Origin: Sulfuriferula nivalis
GTDB lineage: Bacteria > Pseudomonadota > Gammaproteobacteria > Burkholderiales > Sulfuriferulaceae
DNA length: 64,000 bases
Direction of reading: 5' to 3'
Assembly: GCF_009937995.1 (NCBI RefSeq)
Contig: NZ_AP021881.1
Location: 2,418,001-2,482,000 of the forward strand
The position numbers and the translations under genes were made by a program. Positions 10,337 to 19,894 of this stretch are shown piece after piece. The notes under the pieces are model-generated. The model did no database searches, was not told the DNA's origin, and saw nothing but the letters and a program-made list of their open reading frames with translations. Within the stretch, counting starts at the first letter, position 1. Each line of letters opens with the position of its first letter.

Positions 10337-11621
10337 CCACTCGTGTTTTTGGGAAGCAGGCACGGAAACAGCTGCCATATCCAACTTTACTTTCGATAAC
10401 TAAACGTGCCTGATGGCGAGTCAATACATGTTTGACAATAGCCAAGCCCAATCCTGTCCCACCCGTTTCCCGAGAACGACCTCGATCTACACGATAAAAT
10501 CGCTCAGTCAAACGGGCAATATGCTGGGCTTCTATACCTTCACCACTATCCTTGACACTGAAACAGAGTTGATCACCCCGCCATTCCCAAATCAGTTCCA
10601 CCGTTCCACCTGCAGGCGTGTAACGCACGGCATTACTCACCAGATTACCTAATGCACTAGTGAGTTCATCAGCATTACCCATCAGATTATCCGTGCTATT
10701 CATTGCCAGACTAATGGTATGACGTCCCGCACTCAGACTCTGTGCATCCTGATACAAATCCTGTATCAGCTCGGTCATATTAACTGGCGCATCCACCAGC
10801 TTATTTTGCGAGCTTTCCAGACGCGACAACGTCAGCAAGTCATCTACTAAACGACGCATGCGCTCAGTTTGCTGCTGCATTAAATCGCAATATTTATGGA
10901 AAGCAACGGGTTCAACGCTACCCATATCGAGAAATGTCTCTAAAAATCCACCCACAACGGTCAACGGGGTGCGTAGCTCATGCGACACATTGGCAACGAA
11001 ATCGCGACGCATAGCATCAACCAGTTCCAATTGCGTAATATCACGCGAAATAAGCATTTTCTGTCTGTCCCCAAATGGCACCATTTGCACTGACAACGTA
11101 ACCTCTTTGTCATTAGGAGACTTCATCACTAATGGTTCACTATAATTATCACTGGCGAGATATTCAGCAAATGCGATTTGTCGTATCAGATAACCGATAA
11201 ATTGACCTCTGTCAGACTTATCATCCAGACCATAATGACGGCTTGCCGCAGGGTTAAACCAGTCTATCTGGTCATTACCGTTAAGCATCACAATACCATC
11301 AGGTATCGCCTGGGCGGCATGCTCAAACCGCTCCAACACCGCTGAAATTTTAGATGTATTGCGCTTTTGTCGGCGTAATATTCTATCCAGACCGTAGAAA
11401 ATCTCATCCCACGCGCCACTGGCCGTGGGGATACGATTACGATCACCATGTGCCAGCCATGCCACCAGCACATCCATCTGCCGCAAGTTATAACCTATAT
11501 ACAGCAGCAAACCTGCCACCAACACCAGCAAAGCCACTGTTGCGCCCCAGAACAATGCTACTACCAACGCTGCAAACAGCAATGCCGATAAAGCCAATAT
11601 AGGTCGCCACCAAAAATCCAT
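10296..11621 (-). CDS. phoR: Phosphate regulon sensor kinase PhoR
   Basis: A 441-aa membrane histidine kinase. Two N-terminal transmembrane helices (residues about 7-45) are followed by a HAMP-like linker, a PAS domain (about 95-200, IPDGIVMLNGNDQIDWFNPAA), the HisKA box with the phosphorylated His at about residue 214 (NVSHELRTPLT) and an HATPase_c domain (N box GNLVSNAVRYTP; G boxes DSGEGIE and TGGTGLGLAIVKHV). It lies 13 bp after phoB in one operon, which supports PhoR over other kinases. It senses phosphate status together with the Pst/PhoU system. Confidence 0.93.
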   Translation of the reverse strand: MDFWWRPILALSALLFAALVVALFWGATVALLVLVAGLLLYIGYNLRQMDVLVAWLAHGDRNRIPTASGAWDEIFYGLDRILRRQKRNTSKISAVLERFEHAAQAIPDGIVMLNGNDQIDWFNPAASRHYGLDDKSDRGQFIGYLIRQIAFAEYLASDNYSEPLVMKSPNDKEVTLSVQMVPFGDRQKMLISRDITQLELVDAMRRDFVANVSHELRTPLTVVGGFLETFLDMGSVEPVAFHKYCDLMQQQTERMRRLVDDLLTLSRLESSQNKLVDAPVNMTELIQDLYQDAQSLSAGRHTISLAMNSTDNLMGNADELTSALGNLVSNAVRYTPAGGTVELIWEWRGDQLCFSVKDSGEGIEAQHIARLTERFYRVDRGRSRETGGTGLGLAIVKHVLTRHQARLVIESKVGYGSCFRACFPKTRVVKTVAAPALALVR

Positions 11622-11634
11622 CGTCTATTGTTCC

Positions 11635-12324
11635 CTATACTTGTGACGACAAGCGATAACCCGCGCCGCGCACTGTATCGATCAAGCTATCATGCCCTGT
11701 GACTTCCAGCGCCAAGCGCAAACGGCGTATATGCACATCCACAGTACGCTCCTCCACAAACACATGATCCCCCCACACATGATCCAGCAATTGTGCACGA
11801 GAATAAACCCGCTCAGGATGCGTCATCATAAAATGCAGCAAACGAAATTCAGTAGGTCCTAACTCCAAAGGTGAGCCATTACCAATAACACGATGACTCA
11901 CAGGATCAAGACTCAAGCCACGCACTTCAACTTTATCTTCAGTCATTTGTGGTGCACGACGGCGCAATACGGCCTTAATCCGTGCCGTTAACTCACGCGG
12001 TGAAAATGGCTTGGTAATGTAATCATCCGCACCGGTTTCCAATCCCAATACTTTATCACGCTCATCACCACGCGCGGTCAACATAATAATCGGCACCGTT
12101 TTCAGTCGCGTATCAGCACGGAACAAACGAGCCAGCTCTATACCGCTCATACCCGGCAACATCCAGTCTAGCAACACCAGATCAGGCAACACATCGCGGA
12201 CGATGGTCAATGCCTGCTCCGCCGAATCCGCACACAGGACGGCGTGCCCAGCCTGCGTCAGATTAAACTTAACTAATTCCTGTATACCCGCTTCATCTTC
12301 CACCAACAATATCGTTGCTGCCAT
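11635..12324 (-). CDS. phoB: Phosphate regulon response regulator PhoB
   Basis: A 229-aa OmpR-family regulator. The receiver domain has acidic residues at VEDE, the phospho-acceptor Asp at residue 53 ([13 protein letters not shown]) and K at TKPFSPREL. The C-terminal winged helix ends with [13 protein letters not shown] and [11 protein letters not shown]. Start 12324 was chosen because AAGGAG lies 6 nt upstream; an adjacent ATG at 12327 is an alternative. A Pho box lies 83 bp upstream, pointing to autoregulation. It is followed by phoR. Confidence 0.95.
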   Translation of the reverse strand: MAATILLVEDEAGIQELVKFNLTQAGHAVLCADSAEQALTIVRDVLPDLVLLDWMLPGMSGIELARLFRADTRLKTVPIIMLTARGDERDKVLGLETGADDYITKPFSPRELTARIKAVLRRRAPQMTEDKVEVRGLSLDPVSHRVIGNGSPLELGPTEFRLLHFMMTHPERVYSRAQLLDHVWGDHVFVEERTVDVHIRRLRLALEVTGHDSLIDTVRGAGYRLSSQV

Positions 12325-12406
12325 CATGCGCTCCTTAGGACTTGGATTATAATACTGAGCGAAGCGCATCGCGCCCACGCCATCTTAACCATGTTATGAC
12401 GAAGAT

Positions 12407-12424
12407 GTGACAAAATAATGACAG
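12407..12424 (-). promoter_or_regulatory. Pho box upstream of phoB
   Basis: Read on the minus strand the 18 bases are CTGTCATTATTTTGTCAC: two 7-bp direct repeats, CTGTCAT (perfect against the consensus) and TTGTCAC (one mismatch), separated by the usual AT-rich 4 bp. It lies 83 bp upstream of the phoB start, as expected for PhoB-activated phoBR. Confidence 0.75.
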
Positions 12425-12460
12425 CCGTACCCAAAAAACACTTAAATTGGAAATATATTA

Positions 12461-13474
12461 ATGCTGGTATTAGGAATAGAGTCTTCTTGTGATGAAAGCG
12501 GTGTCGCTTTATTTGATACTGAATCAGGCTTACTTGGTCACGCACTTCATTCCCAGATTGCCATGCATGCAGAATATGGCGGCGTAGTCCCTGAGCTGGC
12601 TTCACGCGACCACATACGCCGCGTATTACCGCTGACCCGCCAGGTACTCACCACCGCACAATGCCAGTTAAGTGACATTGACGCCATCGCTTATACAGAA
12701 GGCCCTGGTCTGGCAGGCGCATTATTGGTCGGCACAGGTTTTGCGCATGGGCTCGGTGTTGCGCTAAACATTCCTGTACTCGGCATCCATCATCTGGAAG
12801 GACATTTGCTCTCGCCGTTATTATCCGCCGAACCACCCGAGTTCCCGTTTGTCGCCTTACTCGTATCCGGTGGCCACAGTCAGCTCATGCACGTCACTGG
12901 CGTAGGTGAATACACAACGCTGGGCGACACACTAGACGATGCCGCTGGCGAAGCTTTCGACAAAACGGCACAATTATTAGGACTGCCTTACCCAGGCGGC
13001 GCAGCACTATCAAAATTAGCCGAATCTGGCGATCCGCAACGATTCCGCCTGCCACGACCGATGCTGCACTCAGGCGATTTGAACTTCAGTTTTAGCGGTC
13101 TTAAAACTGCCGTACTCACCTTGAGCCAAAAACACCCGCAAACTGAAGACTACGCCGACATTGCCGCTGCTTTTCAATTAGCAATGACCGACGTCCTCAG
13201 CAGCAAATCACTTGCCGCACTCAAAGCCACTCGCAGCAAACGCCTTGTCGTCGCGGGTGGTGTGGGTGCAAATAAACAACTCCGACTGGCGCTGAATAAC
13301 GCAGTGAAAAAAATCGGCGCAAAGGTCTATTTTCCAGAAATGGAATTCTGCACCGACAACGGTGCGATGATCGCTTTTGCAGGGGCGATGCGCCTAAAAC
13401 ACGGCGGTAAAACTGCAGGCGCATTTACAGTGCGCCCACGCTGGGATTTAGCAACTGTCGCTGCGCCGCAGTAA
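12461..13474 (+). CDS. tsaD: tRNA threonylcarbamoyladenosine transferase TsaD
   Basis: A 337-aa protein of the Kae1/TsaD family that transfers threonylcarbamoyl to A37 of ANN-decoding tRNAs. The metal-binding pair is at H111 and H115 (HHLEGH). ATP-binding ASKHA motifs are LGIESSCDE at the start, [28 protein letters not shown] and [13 protein letters not shown], with the conserved [13 protein letters not shown] near the end. Divergent from phoB with 136 bp between the starts. Confidence 0.97.
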   Translation: MLVLGIESSCDESGVALFDTESGLLGHALHSQIAMHAEYGGVVPELASRDHIRRVLPLTRQVLTTAQCQLSDIDAIAYTEGPGLAGALLVGTGFAHGLGVALNIPVLGIHHLEGHLLSPLLSAEPPEFPFVALLVSGGHSQLMHVTGVGEYTTLGDTLDDAAGEAFDKTAQLLGLPYPGGAALSKLAESGDPQRFRLPRPMLHSGDLNFSFSGLKTAVLTLSQKHPQTEDYADIAAAFQLAMTDVLSSKSLAALKATRSKRLVVAGGVGANKQLRLALNNAVKKIGAKVYFPEMEFCTDNGAMIAFAGAMRLKHGGKTAGAFTVRPRWDLATVAAPQ

Positions 13475-13477
13475 TTT

Positions 13478-14278
13478 CTAGAAACGAATATGCGGGAACA
13501 TATCCTGTATGACTTTCATCAACTCTGGGCCACCCGGCACATGCGCCAGCACACCGGGAAATGCCACCAAGCCCATCAATAGCCCCAGCACCATGATTAA
13601 CACCACATGGGAAAACACGCTATCAGGTCGCAACACACCCCAATAACGCATCGCCAGGAACATCACATCCTTACGATGTTCTTTCATCCGTCGCCAGCGC
13701 AACAACACACGCACCAGCAAATAGACGACATAACCCCCAGTCAATGCGGTCAACACCACACGAAACACGGCAAACAAATCCATCTCGCCGCGCGCCAAGT
13801 TCTGATAAAACCACGACACCACACCTACCGATACTGATGCCAGTACCGCAATCAGCACATTCAATAACAGTCGCCGCCGCTCACGCGCTAAATCCTGCTG
13901 ACGCTGCACGAAAAAACTATCCACCTCAGCTTTGAAATACTCGACTTTTTCCTGCACTAGCGACGAAATTTCCTCCTTGGCGTTGGCGACACGCTCATCC
14001 AGTACGACAGATAATTTGTCCGCCGCATAATCTACCAGTTCACGCACATCATCCTTAGTGAATTGGCGCTGACTATGCAACTCAGCCGAAATCTTGTCGA
14101 GCTTAACGTCAATTTCCTGACTCGTCGTTTGCACCACTTCGCGCAATTCCGCACCAACTTCTGCTGCACCTTGCTTCACTACTTCACCGAGCTTATCACC
14201 CGCTAATGCTATCGAATCACGCGACACCTCAGTCAACTGCGCGCGTGCATAGTCCATTTCCTTTTCAAACCAAGCCAT
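13478..14278 (-). CDS. Uncharacterised coiled-coil membrane protein
   Basis: A 266-aa protein not recognised as a named family. The first about 135 residues are a charged helical/coiled-coil region (repeated short stretches such as DKLGEVVKQGAAEVGAELREVV and DKLSVVLDERVANAKEEISSLVQEKVEYF). Then come three probable transmembrane helices: LLNVLIAVLASVSVGVVSWFY, VFRVVLTALTGGYVVYLLVRVLL and a C-terminal VVLIMVLGLLMGLVAFPGVLA. Start 14278 has GGAGG 6 nt upstream; a TTG two codons earlier is the alternative. The stop lies 4 bp from the convergent tsaD stop. Possibly co-transcribed after plsY, whose stop is 27 bp upstream. Function unknown. Confidence 0.8.
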   Translation of the reverse strand: MAWFEKEMDYARAQLTEVSRDSIALAGDKLGEVVKQGAAEVGAELREVVQTTSQEIDVKLDKISAELHSQRQFTKDDVRELVDYAADKLSVVLDERVANAKEEISSLVQEKVEYFKAEVDSFFVQRQQDLARERRRLLLNVLIAVLASVSVGVVSWFYQNLARGEMDLFAVFRVVLTALTGGYVVYLLVRVLLRWRRMKEHRKDVMFLAMRYWGVLRPDSVFSHVVLIMVLGLLMGLVAFPGVLAHVPGGPELMKVIQDMFPHIRF

Positions 14279-14304
14279 ACTCAACCTCCGCCAGATTTGT
14301 TCAA

Positions 14305-14904
14305 CTACGAGGACTTCTTCTTGAATCCACCTTCTTGACCTGCCAACAAGCGCACAATATTAGCGCGATGCCGCCAGAATATCAGTACCGTCAAAACTGC
14401 CAACGCAGCCACTGCCGCATTATCCATCATGAAATAGGCAAATACGGGAGCAACCAGAGATGCGACCAAGGCTGCCAGTGAAGAAATCCGCGTCACCGCA
14501 AATACCGTCGCCCACGTCAACACACATACCAGCCCCAGCATAGGTGACAAGGCAAACAACACGCCAACCGCCGTGGCCACGCCCTTGCCACCCTTGAAAC
14601 CAAAAAACACGGGGTACAAATGCCCTAAAAACACGGCCAGTGCAGCACCATAGACTAGCTCATGCGGCAAACCAAATCGCGTCACGGCATAAGCCGCCAA
14701 CCACACTGCCACCCAGCCCTTGGCCATGTCACCGAGCAAGGTCATCACCGCCGCTGATTTACGCCCGGTGCGCAACATATTGGTTGCACCAGGATTTCCT
14801 GATCCGTGACTGCGTGGATCAGGCAAACCCATCACCCGACTCACCAGTACGGCAAATGACAAAGAACCCAATAAATAAGCCAATACCAATACAGCTACTA
14901 TCAT
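14305..14904 (-). CDS. plsY: Glycerol-3-phosphate acyltransferase PlsY
   Basis: A 199-aa integral membrane enzyme that acylates glycerol-3-phosphate from acyl-phosphate, the first step of phospholipid synthesis. The family motifs are present: [13 protein letters not shown] near residues 40-52, [21 protein letters not shown] in the middle, and RISSLAAL further on. About five transmembrane helices are evident. Start 14904 has GGAAG 5 nt upstream; an ATG-like start 6 codons earlier is less likely. plsY next to tsaD is common in Betaproteobacteria. Confidence 0.95.
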   Translation of the reverse strand: MIVAVLVLAYLLGSLSFAVLVSRVMGLPDPRSHGSGNPGATNMLRTGRKSAAVMTLLGDMAKGWVAVWLAAYAVTRFGLPHELVYGAALAVFLGHLYPVFFGFKGGKGVATAVGVLFALSPMLGLVCVLTWATVFAVTRISSLAALVASLVAPVFAYFMMDNAAVAALAVLTVLIFWRHRANIVRLLAGQEGGFKKKSS

Positions 14905-15009
14905 GCAAACTTCCACAAACATAAAACTAGATTGTAAACCATCTCACCCACAAATCCCGAATAGTCACCGAGACCTTTGCACGATTACTGCACTTGTTCA
15001 AATTTTGTT

Positions 15010-15068
15010 GGAAATCAGCTCATAATGCTCATGTACTATTTGTACACTCCGCTTTTTCGCTGATTTCC
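15010..15068. repeat. Intergenic inverted repeat between plsY and the GT4 gene
   Basis: Perfect 10-bp arms (ggaaatcagc at 15010-15019, gctgatttcc at 15059-15068) enclose 39 bp that themselves contain a small palindrome (tgtac-tattt-gtaca). No gene lies in the 273-bp gap between the divergent plsY and glycosyltransferase starts. It could be an extragenic palindromic repeat or part of an untranslated leader; the role is unknown. Confidence 0.45.
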
Positions 15069-15177
15069 GCCTCATCTGAACTGCGCTCGCTACACCATAC
15101 AAAGATCTCTCACTGTCACACGCCCGTCACTTTACTTTGTTACAAAGAAGGAACATTTAACCAAATGAGCTAACCAG

Positions 15178-16371
15178 ATGAATATTCTAATGATATCAGA
15201 CGTGTATTTTCCCCGAGTCAATGGTGTGTCCACCTCCATCATGACCTTGCGTCGTGAACTTAAAGCGCTGGGGCACACTGTCATTCTGGTCGCCCCGGCT
15301 TACGGACAAGGCGAGGCCGAAGAAGCTGATATCATACGTATCAAAGGCAGCCCGGTATTAATGGATCCGGAAGACCGTCTGATGTCACGACGTGAACTCA
15401 AAGCCTTGCCGCAAACTTTGGCACATTTCACCTTTGATCTCATCCATATCCACACCCCGTTCCTCGCACACTACACCGGTATTGCGCTAGCCAAGGCATT
15501 CAACATCCCTTGTGTGGAAACCTACCACACATTTTTTGAAGAATACCTGTACCACTATGTACCTTTCCTGCCTAAAGCGGTAATGCGCTATACCGCTCGT
15601 CATTTTTCCCGCCAGCAATGTTCACAAGTCGATGGGCTAATCCTGCCCTCCATCGCCATGGATGAAGCGTTGACGCGTTATGGTGTGCATGCTTATAGCC
15701 ACATTATTCCAACCGGCATAGAACTGTCTGACTTCGACCAGTGTGACCCGGAAGGTTTCCGTCAGCGCCACAACATCGCGTCTGACCGCCCTGTGGCTGT
15801 CTATGTAGGCCGTGTCGCATTTGAGAAAAACATAGAATTTCTGCTGCTCATGCTCTCGCAGTTACGCCACAGCCTGCCTGATGTGTTGTTGATCATCGCT
15901 GGCGAAGGTCCGGCAGAAACAAAGCTGAAAAAGACTGTCGCTGGCTTGAACCTGACCGACAATGTACTGTTTGTCGGCTATCTGGAACGTTCAACCGAGT
16001 TGCCTTCCTGCTATTGCGCAGGTAACGCATTCGTCTTTTCCTCACGTACTGAAACGCAAGGACTGGTACTACTGGAAGCCATGGCACTGGGCGTACCTGT
16101 CGTTTCCACCGCCATCATGGGAACGCGCGATATACTCGCTGCCGGAAAAGGTTGCCGCGTCGCTGAAGATAACCCTGTCGCTTTCGCCGCCACCTTGCAT
16201 GAAGTATTGATTAACCCTGCACTGCAAATGCAATTAAGTGCAGAAGCCAAACAACACGCGCTGGACTGGAGCGCCCCACAAATGGCGCATAAAATGCTGG
16301 CCTTCTATGCTGACGTCAGCAGCAAACATGTTCCAGCTTTTTTAAAAAATGATCAGTACAGCACGTCCTGA
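15178..16371 (+). CDS. Family 4 glycosyltransferase
   Basis: A 397-aa GT-B fold glycosyltransferase. The N-terminal Rossmann half has DVYFPRVNGVSTSIMTLRREL, typical of GT4 enzymes of the diacylglycerol glucosyltransferase/mannosyltransferase type, and an HTPF pattern. The C-terminal half has the nucleotide-sugar site: VYVGRVAFEKNIEFLL, IIAGEGPAE and the E-x7-E motif in ETQGLVLLEAMALGVPVV. A lipid-linked or membrane glycan acceptor is likely, but the sugar and acceptor cannot be told. No strong ribosome binding site is close to the chosen ATG. Not obviously in an operon; the next gene starts 88 bp later. Confidence 0.9.
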   Translation: MNILMISDVYFPRVNGVSTSIMTLRRELKALGHTVILVAPAYGQGEAEEADIIRIKGSPVLMDPEDRLMSRRELKALPQTLAHFTFDLIHIHTPFLAHYTGIALAKAFNIPCVETYHTFFEEYLYHYVPFLPKAVMRYTARHFSRQQCSQVDGLILPSIAMDEALTRYGVHAYSHIIPTGIELSDFDQCDPEGFRQRHNIASDRPVAVYVGRVAFEKNIEFLLLMLSQLRHSLPDVLLIIAGEGPAETKLKKTVAGLNLTDNVLFVGYLERSTELPSCYCAGNAFVFSSRTETQGLVLLEAMALGVPVVSTAIMGTRDILAAGKGCRVAEDNPVAFAATLHEVLINPALQMQLSAEAKQHALDWSAPQMAHKMLAFYADVSSKHVPAFLKNDQYSTS

Positions 16372-16459
16372 AGCTATTTCAGCATTTCCAGCAGCACTTG
16401 AAATTTGACGTAACACCATGATATTAATAGCACTATCCTCTTTGCAGGAGCTTGCTGTC

Positions 16460-17269
16460 ATGTACCAAATTCGTCAACCCGCTGTTGCTGGCACGTTTTA
16501 CCCTGATGCGCCTGTGCAGCTTGCTCATGATGTAGCAAGCCTGCTCGCAGACGCGCAAGTGACCCCATCAGAAAAATACCCCAAAGCGATCATCGTACCC
16601 CATGCAGGCTACATTTATTCCGGGGCTGTTGCTGCCTCCGTTTTGCCAGGCTGGCAGCGGGTCGCAACCAGATTACGCGTGTCGTATTGCTGGGACCCGT
16701 GCACCGCGTGGCAGTGCGAGGATTAGCGCTGCCCGGCGTTGACAGCTTTGCTACCCCGCTGGGCAATATCCCCGTCGACCAGGCCGCAGTCGCATTACTC
16801 GGCACTATGCGACAAATAGTCATCAGCGCTGCCGCTCACACCTGGGAACATTCGCTGGAAGTGCAATTACCCTTCCTGCAAACGGTATTAGATGATTTTA
16901 GCCTGATTCCTCTGGCGGTAGGCGATGCCACACCGGAAGAAGTTGCCGAGGTGCTGGAATTGCTATGGGGTGGTCCTGAAACCCCTGATCGTCATCAGTT
17001 CCGATCTATCGCATTTCCTGCCTTATCCAGCCGCACAAGCCACTGATAGACAGACATCACAACGCATACTTGAGCTGCGTAGTTCACTGACTCACGAACA
17101 AGCCTGTGGCGGCACACCTGTCAATGGCTTGCTGCTGGCCGCCAGACACCACCACTTGCAACCCATACTGCTGGATTTGCGCAACTCAGGTGACACCGCA
17201 GGCGATAAAGATCGCGTCGTCGGTTATGCATCGTTTGCCTTTATGGAGGATGCCACTCATGCAAAATAA
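16460..17269 (+). pseudogene. MEMO1 family protein (AmmeMemoRadiSam system protein B), two frameshifts
   Basis: The reading frame starts well (ATG 16460, GGAG 10 nt upstream; MYQIRQPAVAGTFYPDAPVQL, then IIVPHAGYIYSG, which is the MEMO signature). It then loses one T in a T4 run at 16641-16644. The correct protein continues in the next frame (RVVLLGPVHRVAVRGLALPG, then HTWEHSLEVQLPFLQ). It returns to the first frame after one extra C in a C4 run at 16982-16985 (LIVISSDLSHFLPY, then ending FMEDATHAK). The family residues (HAGY, GPVHR, HSLEVQLPF, SSDLSHF) are all kept across the three pieces, so the gene was recently functional. Either it is a fresh pseudogene or both indels are homopolymer sequencing errors. 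It overlaps the AMMECR1 gene by 11 bp. Confidence 0.85.
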
Positions 17270-17816
17270 TCATGGCCTGACGCTATTACAAATTGCCCGC
17301 GCAGCTATTTTGCAAAAATTCGGCCTGATAATGCTGACAGATGAGCACGCCGACTGGCTACAGGAGCAAGGCGCCTGCTTTGTCACCCTCACGCAACATG
17401 GCGAACTACGTGGCTGCATCGGCACTCTGGAAGCGCATCGCTCGTTGCTGGCTGATGTCAAAGCCAATGCACAGGCTGCCGCATTCCACGATCCGCGATT
17501 TAACCCTTTAGCCCAGACTGAACTGGACTCCATTGAAATCGAGGTATCGTTGTTATCTGCCATGCAAGCCATGCAATTCAGCAGCGAAGCCGATGCGCTG
17601 GCACAATTACAGCCGGGAATAGATGGCGTAGTGTTTGAATTTGGCAACTATCGCAGCACTTTTTTGCCGCAGGTATGGGAACAACTCCCTGAACCCGTCG
17701 AATTCATGGCACACCTGAAACATAAAGCGGGACTTAATCCAAAATTCTGGGATAAAAACGTCAAGCTGTATCGCTACACAGTCAGCAAGTGGAGCGAAGC
17801 GGGGTTAATCAAGTGA
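17259..17816 (+). CDS. AMMECR1 domain protein (AmmeMemoRadiSam system protein A)
   Basis: A 185-aa protein of the AMMECR1 family. The signature RGCIGTLE is present at about residue 50, followed by FHDPRFNPL and the C-terminal LPQVWEQLPEPVEFMAHLKHKAGL. A longer in-frame reading begins at 17106 inside the MEMO gene and has no family similarity there. The start at 17259 is supported by GGAGG 9 nt upstream. It lies between the MEMO gene and the radical SAM gene with overlaps on both sides, which indicates one operon. The molecular function of the family is not established. Confidence 0.93.
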   Translation: MQNNHGLTLLQIARAAILQKFGLIMLTDEHADWLQEQGACFVTLTQHGELRGCIGTLEAHRSLLADVKANAQAAAFHDPRFNPLAQTELDSIEIEVSLLSAMQAMQFSSEADALAQLQPGIDGVVFEFGNYRSTFLPQVWEQLPEPVEFMAHLKHKAGLNPKFWDKNVKLYRYTVSKWSEAGLIK

Positions 17817-18895
17817 ATCCACATCATCCTGGAAAATACTGGCATGCTATAGCCGATGGTCGTATTCAGTGCGACCTGTGCCCACGCGACTGCAAACTCA
17901 ATGACGGCCAGCGTGGCGCCTGCTTTGTACGCATGCGCGAGGGCAATCAAATCGTACTGACTACTTACGGGCGCTCATCCGGATTCTGTATCGACCCGAT
18001 AGAAAAGAAACCACTCAACCACTTTTATCCCGGCAGCAGTGTACTGTCATTCGGCACAGCGGGTTGTAACCTGGCATGCAAATTCTGCCAGAACTGGGAC
18101 ATCAGTAAATCCAAAGATATGGATCAGCTGATGGATCAGGCATCACCGGTAACCATCGCCATCGCCGCCGAACAAAACGGCTGCAAGAGTGTGGCGTTTA
18201 CTTATAACGACCCGGTGATTTTTGCCGAATACGCGATGGACACTGCCGATGCCTGCCATGCTCGCGACATTAAAACTGTGGCAGTAACTGCCGGCTACAT
18301 CCACGAAGCAGCACGCCGCGACTTTTTCAGCAAGATGGATGCCGCCAATGTTGATCTCAAAGCGTTTACCGAAGACTTCTATTTCAAACTCACTGGCTCA
18401 CAACTGCAACCCGTACTGGACACGCTGGTTTATCTCAAGCACGAAACCGATGTCTGGTTCGAAATCACCACCCTGCTCATCCCGGGTAAAAACGATAGTG
18501 ATGAAGAGATTACCGCCATGTGCCAGTGGATCATGCAGCAACTGGGACCAGATGTACCGCTGCATTTTTCCGCGTTCCATCCTGATTACAAAATGCCAGA
18601 CATCCCACAAACACCAGCCACTACACTGGTGCGGGCGCGCGACATTGCTTTGCACGCTGGACTGCATTACGTCTACACCGGCAATGTGCATCACATTGAG
18701 GGCGACACCACGTTTTGCCCCGACTGCCATGCGCCGCTGATCGTGCGTGACTGGTATCACATTAACGAATATCGGCTAACCCCAGATGGACATTGCCCTG
18801 ATTGCAACAGCCTGATAGCAGGTCGATTTGATAGCACACAAGGACACTTCGGCAGACAGCGTATTCCGATTGCGATTAACCGCGTGCGCGCTTGA
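17813..18895 (+). CDS. AmmeMemoRadiSam system radical SAM enzyme
   Basis: A 360-aa radical SAM protein related to pyruvate-formate-lyase activating enzymes. The 4Fe-4S motif CNLACKFC is at residues 85-92. The N-terminus carries Cys motifs (CDLCPRDC, GACFVR) and the C-terminus a rubredoxin-like pair (FCPDCHAPL and HCPDCNSL). The GTG at 17813 overlaps the AMMECR1 stop (GTGA) and is preferred; an ATG at 17789 is the alternative. The three genes MEMO-AMMECR1-radical SAM form the conserved AmmeMemoRadiSam set found in many prokaryotes, for which no substrate is known. The 3' end overlaps the convergent CHAD gene by 20 bp. Confidence 0.93.
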   Translation: MNPHHPGKYWHAIADGRIQCDLCPRDCKLNDGQRGACFVRMREGNQIVLTTYGRSSGFCIDPIEKKPLNHFYPGSSVLSFGTAGCNLACKFCQNWDISKSKDMDQLMDQASPVTIAIAAEQNGCKSVAFTYNDPVIFAEYAMDTADACHARDIKTVAVTAGYIHEAARRDFFSKMDAANVDLKAFTEDFYFKLTGSQLQPVLDTLVYLKHETDVWFEITTLLIPGKNDSDEEITAMCQWIMQQLGPDVPLHFSAFHPDYKMPDIPQTPATTLVRARDIALHAGLHYVYTGNVHHIEGDTTFCPDCHAPLIVRDWYHINEYRLTPDGHCPDCNSLIAGRFDSTQGHFGRQRIPIAINRVRA

Positions 18896-19850
18896 GATCA
18901 GCTGTTTTATCCGCCTTGAACAGGCGTTTGAACAACTTGTAGCGATGCTCAGCGAATTCAGCGAACTGCCGCTCAAACAACTGACGCAGCCTGTCCTCAC
19001 GTTTGCGCATCTTACTCATACGCACATACACCGCCGTCAGCGCGTACACAGGGATATTTGCGCCAGCCTGCTGTTTGAAATCAGTTAAATAAGCTTGTTG
19101 TACCTGTAAATCCTGATACTCACCCAACAAATCTTGCAATGATTTTAATGCCTTGAGCGCTTTGTTCATTTTTTTCTCTGGATACAGGCTTTGAAAAAAC
19201 GCCATCAGATAACGCAGCTTTTTACAGGATTTACGCAGTTCGTGCAGCACTTGCGCTAGACTATCCGCCTGAATTGCGCCGCCCTGTTTCAGCACCCTGC
19301 GCACCATGCGCCAGATACGTTTGTTGGCAAAATCTGCGAGAGGATACTGGGCATACAGCAGCCTGCTGTGCACCGGTAGCGGCGCTTCAAGATAAGCGGC
19401 CCAGAATGCCATTAATTGCGTATAACGTGGCGACGCCAGATCCGCCACCAATTGTTGATGGGCAAGCTGCTGTTGATGCTGATAAAACTCACGCAAAGGA
19501 ACCAGATCACGTTTGCCGGCGGCCAGCGTAAGCAAATAAACATCCAAATCCCGCTGCGCGGTGGTGATTTTACCCAGCCACAGAAATCCTTTACGTAAGC
19601 GTATCAAGGTGCGCTGCGGGATAACCCCATGCATCTGCCCCAGCAAAACCCGATGACTACGCACGGCGATGCGAAAGTCATGCAAAAATTCCGCATCCTG
19701 ACCTGCAATTACACCTGCTTCATGAGTCCGCATAGATTCCAGCAGGTGGCGCATAATCACATGCACGGCCTCGTCTACCCGCATATCCTGCCCCAGATTA
19801 AAATCTGATTCAGCATCTGCTACGCTCGACACATCCTGTACGACCATCAT
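18876..19850 (-). CDS. CHAD domain protein
   Basis: A 324-aa helical protein of the CHAD family (conserved histidine alpha-helical domain, PF05235). Two repeated His/Arg-rich motifs are seen: FLHDFRIAVRSHRVLLGQM near residue 55 and LHELRKSCKKLRYLMAFF near residue 210, with LQDLLGEYQDLQVQQAYL further on. CHAD domains bind polyphosphate. This protein lacks the CYTH domain often fused to it. The phoB/phoR genes are several kb away, so any link to phosphate metabolism is only suggestive. Confidence 0.9.
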   Translation of the reverse strand: MMVVQDVSSVADAESDFNLGQDMRVDEAVHVIMRHLLESMRTHEAGVIAGQDAEFLHDFRIAVRSHRVLLGQMHGVIPQRTLIRLRKGFLWLGKITTAQRDLDVYLLTLAAGKRDLVPLREFYQHQQQLAHQQLVADLASPRYTQLMAFWAAYLEAPLPVHSRLLYAQYPLADFANKRIWRMVRRVLKQGGAIQADSLAQVLHELRKSCKKLRYLMAFFQSLYPEKKMNKALKALKSLQDLLGEYQDLQVQQAYLTDFKQQAGANIPVYALTAVYVRMSKMRKREDRLRQLFERQFAEFAEHRYKLFKRLFKADKTADLKRARG

Positions 19851-19894
19851 CAGCTCACTTTACGAAATTCAGAACGCAGCAACGTCATCTCTGA

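Noticed and set aside
17106-17258. N-terminal extension of the AMMECR1 gene
   Set aside because: The extra 51 codons lie within the MEMO gene in another frame and lack family similarity; GGAGG supports the start at 17259.
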